A DNA stretch of 64,000 nt. It comes from Anaerolineales bacterium. Its GTDB lineage: Bacteria; Chloroflexota; Anaerolineae; 4572-78; J111. The translations under genes and the position numbers were made by a program. The DNA lies in assembly GCA_020634935.1 (NCBI GenBank), contig JACKAT010000002.1:242542-306541 (forward strand), read 5' to 3'. How positions within the stretch are numbered: the first letter of the stretch is position 1; each line of letters opens with the position of its first letter. The notes below the pieces were generated by a model. The model had not been told where the DNA came from, did not search any database, and saw nothing but the letters and a program-made list of their open reading frames with translations. This document shows positions 52,458-60,100 of this stretch, one piece after another.

Positions 52458-53495
52458 TCAATCCAATCCCTGCCTAAGTATATTGATAGTTCTGTGTTCT
52501 TTCGTTTCAGGATGTTGGTAATACCAAAACGTCCAGCCGTTACACGATTTCCAACCGCTTGCTACTTGGCCCGCCCCGGATGGTGATTGGTACTCGACGC
52601 CGTTGTAGCACGTTCGCCCATTAATATCCAGCAGTTCGGCTTGAAAATGGGCTTTTTTGGTTTTGGCCCAGATGGGCAATGGGTAAGTTACAGGGGATGT
52701 TTCTACAATAGTCTGTGGCATTGGCTCCGGCAGTGATTCATCCGCGCCGGCCACATCATCCCACCACGCTTCGTCCAACGTATGGAGTGTGTGGCGCTCA
52801 TTTACCACGCCAATTTCGTGCCGGATTAAAAGTGTGACCAACTTGTCACCATCAATTAAGCTGACCGGCGTTTTGCCCGGCGCTTCGGCCTCGGCAATAG
52901 CCCCTTTAGAGAATTTGCTGGTCGTGATAAAGATTCCCTGCTCATGAACGGTGAGCGAACCGCGCAGCGCCTGGATAGCCGGGGCCTGGATATTTCGTTT
53001 CCAACGCTTGGCCTGCACTGCGGCATTTATTTTGGTGATACCGGCTGCATTCAATATACCGCGTACATCAATACCACCATCATTGCTGTAAGACGTCACT
53101 TCAATGGTTTCTTCTTCAAAGCCGAGGGCGGTTAAGAGTTGGCTGATCAGCACTTCAAAGCGGTCGGGCGGCATTTTGAATAGCCTCTGGCGCAAATCGC
53201 TGCGGGTTTGCTCGTTGAGGGTCGTAATTCTTTGAGCAATACCCGGTGATTGCGTTTCCACTAGACCAAAAACACCGCGCTTAACCCGTCGAAAACGAGA
53301 ATTAGGCTGCTTGGTGTCGGTGTACAACCGCGACCCCATCGTGGCCTCTGGGGTTTGGCCTTTCGTATCCAAGATATTAGCCGCCAGAGCGCGGTTGGTA
53401 ATCTCGGTATAATGGAGGGGCGTATCTGATTTCTTAAGGATCTCGTAGGCGCAATCAAGGAAATTAATCTTAACGGCTCCTTTGCTGTTCAGCAC
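52458..53495 (-). CDS. HARE-HTH, Mrr nuclease and RAMA domain fusion (modification-dependent restriction)
   Basis: A 345-residue fusion. Residues 10-80 are a HARE-HTH (FLDCAYEILKKSDTPLHYTE). Residues about 105-220 are an Mrr-type nuclease with Glu114, Asp143 in DGGIDVRG and QAK (Gln161-Lys163). Residues about 275-340 resemble a RAMA domain (YNGVEYQSPSGAGQVASGWK, NGWTFWYY). This combination suggests cutting of DNA bearing modified bases. The GTG at 53495 is used here, but an ATT at 53468, eight bases after AAAGGAG, is an alternative start. The nuclease gene downstream is 12 bases away. Confidence 0.88.
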   Translation of the reverse strand: MLNSKGAVKINFLDCAYEILKKSDTPLHYTEITNRALAANILDTKGQTPEATMGSRLYTDTKQPNSRFRRVKRGVFGLVETQSPGIAQRITTLNEQTRSDLRQRLFKMPPDRFEVLISQLLTALGFEEETIEVTSYSNDGGIDVRGILNAAGITKINAAVQAKRWKRNIQAPAIQALRGSLTVHEQGIFITTSKFSKGAIAEAEAPGKTPVSLIDGDKLVTLLIRHEIGVVNERHTLHTLDEAWWDDVAGADESLPEPMPQTIVETSPVTYPLPIWAKTKKAHFQAELLDINGRTCYNGVEYQSPSGAGQVASGWKSCNGWTFWYYQHPETKEHRTINILRQGLD

Positions 53496-53566
53496 CCGAA
53501 CAGCAATCTGGATCGATTCTGTCGGGGGTTCAACATTATACTAGATCGAAGCGCTCGAATGGAGTA

Positions 53567-53650
53567 AATGACTCGGTTCCCTTTCGAAAGCGAATATTAC
53601 GGTGTATTTCTCGCTCATTCTTCACTCGAAATGATATAGGGGGAGTCATT
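53567..53650. repeat. Degenerate relative of the 129-base palindromic repeat
   Basis: Ends AATGACTC / GAGTCATT with ATTTCTCGCTCATTCTTCACTCGAAATGA inside split across the arm; shorter than the full copies at 40129 and 48742. Near the start of the Mrr-type gene. Confidence 0.6.
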
Positions 53651-53858
53651 CACTATAAATCGTTTAACTTATTCTCAATTCTAACATAATTATGAGCTAA
53701 GTACAATGTCCCTTAAGTATTACAACAGAAAATAGGACCTGATAGAACCAACCGAGGCCTGAACTTACGCCAAGGGGGAAACAGTCAACTTTTTTGATGT
53801 CTTATTTATAAAGAGACCGTTCAATTTACAATTTTACAGATCACTATTTTAATAAGAA

Positions 53859-54350
53859 GGTCCGCCGGCTAACTTTTACAACGTCATTTCATAAAAAAAG
53901 GTCCGCCGGCTAACTTTTACAACGTCATTTCATAAAAAAAGGTCCGCCGGCTAACTTTTTCGATGTCATTTCTAAAAAAAAGGTCCGCCGGCTAACTTTT
54001 TCGATGTCATTTCTAAAAAAAAGGTCCGCCGGCTAACTTTTACGACGTCATTTCTAAAAAGAAGGTCCGCTGGCTAACTTTTACGACGTCTTTTTATAAA
54101 AGAAGGTCTGCCGGCTAACTTTTTCGACCTCTTTTCTAGAAAGTTAGATTGTAACTTTTCGGACCGTTTTTCTAAAAAGTTAGAGTGATTTACAATTTTT
54201 CAGACCTCTTTTTTAGAAAGAAGGTCTGATTGGTAACTTTTCAGACCTCTTTTTTAGAAAAGGGGTCTTATTTGTAACTTTTTCGATGTCTTTTTTAGAA
54301 ATGACGTCTTATTTGTAACTTTTCGGATGTCTTTTTTAGAAATGACGTCG
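53859..54350. repeat. 41-base tandem repeat array
   Basis: Units start at 53859, 53900, 53941, 53982, 54023, 54064 and 54105, an exact 41-base period. The unit opens GGTCCGCCGGCTAACTTTT, then a variable ACAACGTC / TCGATGTC / ACGACGTC word and an A run. From about 54146 to 54350 the array continues as diverged units of similar length, many with TTTTTTAGAAA and ATGACGTC. No spacers, no gene. A few more diverged bases occur before 53859. Confidence 0.92.
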
Positions 54351-54640
54351 CGCGGGCGTGCTCGTTGATAGGTTTTTTTAAAGATGAACCATCGCGTCGA
54401 AAATTTCCTCACTGATTTGTCAATTTGGGGTTGGTCGGGTGTACAATACAGGATACAACCAAGTCTATTCAGTCCTATCCGAGACGGAGCAAAAATAGAC
54501 AGGATTGACCCGATTAACCGGATAAAATAAACCAGATATTTTGTAAATCCGGTTAATTTTGTCTAAAAAAAGAAGCGTTTGGTGTGGTTACGTCTTGGAA
54601 CTGACCCCCTCTGGGGTACAGTTAAAGCGACAGGTGATTT

Positions 54641-54862
54641 ATGGCGTCTCCCCTATTTCAGCGGTTTATCAAGCGGTTTGTGGTCCAGGTGCGGCGGTCG
54701 GAGTTGGGGGCGTGGCAAGAGGATCAGGCGTTTGGCACGTATGGCGCGGCCGAGGCCTATGTACGGCAGGCGCTGCGCACTCATCCGCGCCTGCAAGCCG
54801 GCCGCGTGGTCGATCGGGTGACCGGCCAGGCCGGGGCGGTAATTGAGGCTTCGGCCGGCTAG
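54641..54862 (+). CDS. Small protein of unknown function
   Basis: A 73-residue protein, MASPLFQRFIKRFVVQVRRS..., with a C-terminal half that looks folded (YGAAEAYVRQALRTHPRLQ, RVVDRVTGQAGAVIEAS). Two other frames are open here, but this one has protein-like composition, an ACAGGTG site in front, and stops three bases before the convergent giant gene. Moderate confidence. Confidence 0.55.
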   Translation: MASPLFQRFIKRFVVQVRRSELGAWQEDQAFGTYGAAEAYVRQALRTHPRLQAGRVVDRVTGQAGAVIEASAG

Positions 54863-54865
54863 GCG

Positions 54866-57800
54866 TTAGCCGAGCGCGTCAAAATCCAGGCCCAGATCGG
54901 CGCAGGCGTCTTTAATGCGGGCAATTTTGCCGCGCATCTTGAGTTGCAGCGCTTGGGCCTTGGCTTCGGCCAGCCGGGCCAGGCCGGCCTCTCGCTGGCC
55001 GGTGCGGTATAAAAAGCGGCCGTACTCATATAAAGCCGGAATGAGCGTCATCGGGTAGGGCCGGCTGCCGGTTTGGGCGGCGGCAATGGCCTGCTGAAAA
55101 TAGGCGTTGGGGTTGAGCGGCAGGCCAGTCAGTTGGCCAATGGCCTTGAGGTCAGCGCACAGGGCGGCCCGGTCGGCCGGCCGGCCAGGTGAGGCGTCCG
55201 GCGGGTTGGCCGGTTGGCGGTTGATGATCAGCTGGCTCAACACCATGCCCACGGCCACGTGGGCGCGGCCCTGTTCCACATCGCGCTGCCCGCCGGCCAG
55301 CTTTTCAAAGTAGTGGCGGGCGGCGCTCAGGGCGGCGGCGGGCCGGCCCAGGCTGGCGTAGGCCGTGGCCAGGTACGGCTCGGTCTGGCTAATCAGCCCA
55401 TCTTCGCCGGTTTCGGCCCGCTTTTGCAGCGCCTCTAAAAAGAAGGGGATGGCCTGCTGGTGCCGGCCGGCCGAGTGGTGGATGTGGCCGATGAAATGGA
55501 GCGCCAGCCACACCCCCACCCGGTCGCCAATCTCGGCCGCTTCCTCAATCACCTGGTGAAAATAACTCAGGGCCTGATCATAATCGCCGCTGGTATGATA
55601 AACCACCCCGGTGTTGAACAGCGGGTGAATCATCTCCCGCTTGTCGCCCAACTTCTTGAAAATGGGGATCGACGCCAGCAAATTGGGTAACGCCTGGTCG
55701 GCCTCGTCGCGCATAGCGTGAACCGCGCCCATACCGGCCATAGCCATAGCCGCGCCGTACTCGTCGCCTAACGCCTGGGCCAGCGCCAGCGCCTGTTGGT
55801 TCATCGCCAAAGCCCGTTCAGGCTCAAGTTTGTACATATAGTTGCGGGCCAGCGTAATCAATGTTTTGAACAGAATTTCCGGGTCCTGAACCGTCTCGGC
55901 TATCTCCTGGGCCATCTCCAAGTGGGCCAGGGCGGTATCGTGAGCCCCTTTGGTCAGCAGCACATCGGCCAGCACCACCCGCAGTTGGGCCTCGTGCCGG
56001 GTGTTCTCCAAACCTTGCAGTTGGGCCAGCCCTTGCTGCAATTTAGCCAGGGCCAAATCCCATTCCCCTTGCAAATTGAGAATCTCGCCCTGCTTGCTGT
56101 AAATCATCATCTGTTTGGCCCGATCCAGCCGGTATTGCAGCAGCCGGTCGAAAAAAGTCAGGGCGTTTTCGTTTTGGTAATTGGCCTTGGCCTGGTCGCC
56201 GGCCCGCTCCAGATAAATGATCGATTTTTCGGCCAGCTCGGCCCGTTCATAATGGTAGGCCAGGGCGGTATAGTGGCGCGGCAGATCATGGGCGTACAGC
56301 GTTTCCAGGGCCTCGGCGCCGCGGCGGTGCAGGCTGCGCAGTTGGCTGCTGACCTGCATCGAGTAGGCTGAATCGCGCAGCAGAGCGTGCTTGAACAAAT
56401 AGCGGTCGCCGTTCAAGCCCACCCAAACCTGTTCGGTTTCGGCGTAGCGCAAATGCTGGTTCAACTGCTGGTTGCCCGGCAAAATTTGGGCCAGCACCGG
56501 CACCTCAAATTCCGGGCCTAAAACCGAAGCCACCTGGACCACGTGCTTAACCGGCCAGGGCAGCCGGTCCAGCCGGGAAATCAGAATGGTTCGGATATCG
56601 GCCGGCACCTCTTCCGTGCGCAGCGGATTCAAAACGTAGTTGACCCGGCCGCCCCGCTCCCGCCGGATCAACGCCCCGCGCTCCTTCAGGTCCAAAATCA
56701 ACTGTTTGATAAAAAACGGGTTGCCCCGGCTCTTATCCACCAGAAACTGGCCAAAGTGATCGGATATCTGGCCGTCCAGCAGCTCCTGGGCCAGCTGCTG
56801 GCTGTCGGCCACATTAAAATAGGTCAGGTCGATGGCCTGGCGGCGGACGTCGTCATCCAGCGGCAGTTGCAGTTGGCTGCCGTCGTCGCCGTAGCGGGCG
56901 GCGCAGATCACAACCAGCGGCAAGCGCTCGATGTTGCGGGTGAGCAGCGTCACCAGCTCTTGCGACTGCCGGTCTAGCCAATGGGCGTCTTCCAGTTCCA
57001 GCACCACCGGCTGCCGGCTCGCTTCGGCCTTGATCAGGTTTTTGATGGCCCGCAGCGTGTTTTCAAAGCGCAGCTTCGGGTCAGACTGCTCGTAGGGCGA
57101 ATCGGGCCAGTGCAAATCCACCAGGCCGCCCAGATAGACGGCAAATTGATCCAGCTCGGCCCGCAGCGCCGTATCGCTGACCTGTTCAAGCAGTTGGTCT
57201 AAGATGCGCCGGAAGCGGGCTTTGTTGTCGGCCTCGCTGTGACCGTCGGCCTGCTGAAAATAGTGGCGCAGCCAGTAGCGGAAGGGATTGAGCGGCCGGC
57301 GTAAAATCTCATCGGCCGGGCAGTAAAACCAGCGCACCGGCGGGGGTAATGGTCTTGAGTTCGGGACGGACTCTGGCCCCCCTAACTCCCCAGAGGCGGG
57401 AATTTGGCCTTTTTCTCCTCCGTCCGGGGGTTCAAGGGCGGACAGGTGGGGTTGGCCCCTATTCTCGCCCCCGCTGTCCCCCCCGCTGGGGGGGAAGTCT
57501 TGGCTCCTCCCCCTAGCCGGGGGAGGCTGGGAGGGGGTAGCCGGGTCGCCGGCCGCGCCGGTCAACGAGCGGTGCAGTTCGTCCAGCAGCCGGCTCTTGC
57601 CGATGCCTGCCTCGCCGTGGACGGTAATTACGCCGGCAAAGCGGCCGGCAAAAATCGGGGCAATCGCCGCCAGCAGCCGGTCCAGTTCGGTCTCGCGCCC
57701 GATGATCGGCTCGTCAGACAGCCGGGCGTCGCCGGCCGCCCGCCGGCCCAGCAGTTGGTAGACCGCCATCGGATCGGCAAAGCCTTTAAACGACATATTA

Positions 57801-58957
57801 TCGATAAATTGGCTGGCAAAGTCCGGGTCGGCCCGCTGGACCATCTCCTCATCCAGCCAAATCTGGCCCCACGGCGCGTGGGTCATCAGCCGGGCGGCCA
57901 GGTTGATGCCGCGCCCATAGCAGGTGTACTCTTCGCGCAGTTTCGAGCCGATGAACCCGGCGTGGGAGATGCGGTAAGTCACCCCGGCCCGCAGCGGCGT
58001 GGTCAGGGCCGCCTGTAAATCCAGCAGGAAGGTCAAGGCCCGCTCGATATCGGTTTCATAGGCCACGGGCGCGCCCCAAAAGAGCAGCAGGTGGCAGCCT
58101 TTATCGCCAAAATCGATCCGGTTCAAATAGCCGCCGTACTGCTGCTGGAGGGTAAAAACCACCTGCATCGTTTGGGCCAGTTGGTCGTGGCTGTTCAGAT
58201 CGGCCAGATTAACAAACACGTTCAGGGCGTGGCGAAATTCGCCGGAGGCCCTTTGTTGGATCAACGCCAGCGGATGAAACGCCGCCGCCTGCTCCGGCGT
58301 AATCTCCGGCAGGGTGATGGCCCCCGGCTCCGGCAGGGCGGCCTCAACGATTTTGAGTTTGACAAAGTCAGGGGTCCCGGCCAGCGGATCGACCTCAACC
58401 GCCGGGCGCAGTTGGTGGTAAACGTCCCGGCTGAGGATGATATCGCCGCCAATGGCGTAATGTTCAGCCTGGGCGCAGCTTTCCACGGCCGGCCCTTTGA
58501 AATAACAAGCATTTTGATGGGCGGTGGGGCCGGTAATAATGCCCCACTCCACCCGGCCGCCGCCCAGGCCGGTTTTGGCCGTAAAATGAAATGTCCCGTA
58601 CCGGGATTTTTGAGTGGCGGTCCGCAAGTGTTCCCGGATAGCCCAGGCCGCGGCCAGCGCCCGCTGGTAGGCCCGGACCGGCTGCTCCGGCTCGATGGGG
58701 AAGAGGGCGGTAATGGCGTCGCCGGCGCAGGTGCCAATAAAGCCGCCGTGGTGGTAAATACTGGCCGCCAGCGGGTCGAAGATGGCCCGCATAATCCGGG
58801 CCAGGGCCTCAACGCCATACTGCTGGTGGGCCATTAACGCTTCGGTCACCTCGGTAAAACCGGAGATATCGATAAACAAACTGGCCGCGAGAAATTGGCC
58901 CTGGTGTAGCCCGTGTTTAAACTTTTCGATAATAAAGTGCGGCGTTAAATGATGCAT
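54866..58957 (-). CDS. Giant adenylate-cyclase-like / AAA ATPase / TPR signalling protein
   Basis: A 1363-residue protein. Two class III cyclase-like domains (about 20-200, with LFIDISGFTEVTEAL and GDAITALFP; and about 240-410, where the metal Asp of the first motif seems lost: FVNLADLNS). A STAND/AAA-type ATPase follows (about 425-900, Walker A GEAGIGKSRLL), then tetratricopeptide repeats (about 930-1290). Residues about 470-537 are a Pro/Gly-rich insertion encoded by a palindromic repeat. Such proteins couple cyclic-nucleotide or ATP signals to protein partners. It could make cyclic AMP sensed by the two cyclic-nucleotide-binding proteins in this window, but that link is inference. GGGGGACTG precedes the ATG. 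Confidence 0.9.
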   Translation of the reverse strand: MHHLTPHFIIEKFKHGLHQGQFLAASLFIDISGFTEVTEALMAHQQYGVEALARIMRAIFDPLAASIYHHGGFIGTCAGDAITALFPIEPEQPVRAYQRALAAAWAIREHLRTATQKSRYGTFHFTAKTGLGGGRVEWGIITGPTAHQNACYFKGPAVESCAQAEHYAIGGDIILSRDVYHQLRPAVEVDPLAGTPDFVKLKIVEAALPEPGAITLPEITPEQAAAFHPLALIQQRASGEFRHALNVFVNLADLNSHDQLAQTMQVVFTLQQQYGGYLNRIDFGDKGCHLLLFWGAPVAYETDIERALTFLLDLQAALTTPLRAGVTYRISHAGFIGSKLREEYTCYGRGINLAARLMTHAPWGQIWLDEEMVQRADPDFASQFIDNMSFKGFADPMAVYQLLGRRAAGDARLSDEPIIGRETELDRLLAAIAPIFAGRFAGVITVHGEAGIGKSRLLDELHRSLTGAAGDPATPSQPPPARGRSQDFPPSGGDSGGENRGQPHLSALEPPDGGEKGQIPASGELGGPESVPNSRPLPPPVRWFYCPADEILRRPLNPFRYWLRHYFQQADGHSEADNKARFRRILDQLLEQVSDTALRAELDQFAVYLGGLVDLHWPDSPYEQSDPKLRFENTLRAIKNLIKAEASRQPVVLELEDAHWLDRQSQELVTLLTRNIERLPLVVICAARYGDDGSQLQLPLDDDVRRQAIDLTYFNVADSQQLAQELLDGQISDHFGQFLVDKSRGNPFFIKQLILDLKERGALIRRERGGRVNYVLNPLRTEEVPADIRTILISRLDRLPWPVKHVVQVASVLGPEFEVPVLAQILPGNQQLNQHLRYAETEQVWVGLNGDRYLFKHALLRDSAYSMQVSSQLRSLHRRGAEALETLYAHDLPRHYTALAYHYERAELAEKSIIYLERAGDQAKANYQNENALTFFDRLLQYRLDRAKQMMIYSKQGEILNLQGEWDLALAKLQQGLAQLQGLENTRHEAQLRVVLADVLLTKGAHDTALAHLEMAQEIAETVQDPEILFKTLITLARNYMYKLEPERALAMNQQALALAQALGDEYGAAMAMAGMGAVHAMRDEADQALPNLLASIPIFKKLGDKREMIHPLFNTGVVYHTSGDYDQALSYFHQVIEEAAEIGDRVGVWLALHFIGHIHHSAGRHQQAIPFFLEALQKRAETGEDGLISQTEPYLATAYASLGRPAAALSAARHYFEKLAGGQRDVEQGRAHVAVGMVLSQLIINRQPANPPDASPGRPADRAALCADLKAIGQLTGLPLNPNAYFQQAIAAAQTGSRPYPMTLIPALYEYGRFLYRTGQREAGLARLAEAKAQALQLKMRGKIARIKDACADLGLDFDALG
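57340..57545. repeat. In-frame palindromic repeat inside the cyclase/ATPase gene
   Basis: About 200 bases of C/G-run words (CTCCCCCTAGCCGGGGGAGG and similar; repeats of CCCCC and GGGGG) forming stem-loops, translated as PSQPPPARGRSQDF and GGDSGG-type sequence. It interrupts the ATPase domain just after Walker A without breaking the frame. Confidence 0.8.
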
Positions 58958-59139
58958 CAGTCCCCCGTGTATTGTGTTGAGGTAACTCTTAAGTAGTTTT
59001 CAACTCTAAGTTGTTACATTAATTTAGACAGAATTAACAGGATTAATATGATTTTTCCTTATTTTAATCTTGGAAATCCTGTAAATCCTGTCTATTCATC
59101 CTGGTCTCAAACTCACAAGTTAGTTATGAAAATTACTTA

Positions 59140-59222
59140 AGGTGGCTGGCACTTATACTCAAAATCAAGAAAGCTGAATGGAATATAACCTTGCCGTTAT
59201 CGGGATTAAGTGCCAGTCACCT
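59140..59222. repeat. MITE-like element, copy D
   Basis: 83 bases with ends AGGTGGCTGGCACTT / AAGTGCCAGTCACCT; one position differs and would still pair as G-T in a hairpin. Confidence 0.88.
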
Positions 59223-59958
59223 GATCTCAGTCTCCCGTGTATTTGTTTCGAGCTTGATTGTACACCCATAGACTCTGGTTGTCTTGCCGGGCCAAAGCGG
59301 GTGAGGGGCAAACTGGGGGCTGGATTGAATCGGTGCGGGAGATAGCGGGAAGCAAGCAGCGGTTGGGTGTTCATCGTCAGGCCGGCTGGCAAGCAGCGAA
59401 TGAAACCCAACGTCGGGTTTTTCCATCGGTTTGAGGCTGGCCGGTGGCAGCGGCCAGGTGCAGATTAAGTATCTCTAAGGGTATTTACTCAGCCGCCGCA
59501 GATCGCGAAAATTTCTAGCGGAGATTAGGAGATTTGGGGATTTTTCCAAAAAATTTAGCCCCTAATCCCCAAATCCCCGCCAAAAAAACGGTCGGTTGCT
59601 GGTCTGCCGAGTAAGTTACCTCTAAGGAAAATAATTACCCTACACGCCTATAGTGTAGTACGTCACGTGGCCAAGCCACAACCAAAATTGGAACACGGAT
59701 TAAACGAATCATACGGATCAACACGCATAAAAAATCCAGATCAGTGAAAATCCGGGCAATCCGGGTCCTATTATTTTCGCAGATGACGCCAATTTGCAGC
59801 GCCAACAACGTCGTGCGTAGCTGCTGGTGATACGGAATACATACTACGCGCTTGGACCACATCGGGCAGGTGCTTGAGCTATTTCGTTGTCAATGGGTAC
59901 TGGATAGGAAGTTATGATTATCGCCGTAAAGTATCTTAACAAAAAGCCGTAACGGTTC

Positions 59959-60042
59959 AGGTGACTGGCACTTTGGCTTAAAATAGTGAATTCTTAGGCG
60001 GAATATGAACCCACTTTTACCAAGTCTAAGTGCCAGTCACCT
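59959..60042. repeat. MITE-like element, copy E
   Basis: 84 bases with perfect ends AGGTGACTGGCACTT / AAGTGCCAGTCACCT. Its interior shares GGAATATGAACC with copy D (GGAATATAACC) and copy B (GGCATATAACGC). Confidence 0.92.
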
Positions 60043-60100
60043 GACATGTAAAGTATCTTAACAAAAGTCTACTCTACTTTAGGGGGAAATGTAAATAGGA

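Larger units (their letters stand above)
58958..60100. other. Gene-free, repeat-dense region
   Basis: 1143 bases without a convincing gene. It contains an ACAGAATTAACAGGATT...ATCCTGTAAATCCTGTCT inverted repeat (59028-59093), the two MITE-like copies D and E, a palindromic element bounded by GTATTTACTCAGC and GCCGAGTAAG (about 59479-59613), and a block of direct or inverted words around AACACGGATTAAACG and AATCCGGGTCCTATT (59690-59773). Several such words recur in many bacterial genomes. Confidence 0.75.

Noticed and set aside
53859..54350. CRISPR array
   Set aside because: The repeats are contiguous with no spacers and no cas gene is near.
54559..54846. Two further open frames overlapping the small gene at 54641
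   Set aside because: Low-complexity Gly/Arg-rich products; only the 54641 frame looks like protein and has a ribosome binding site.
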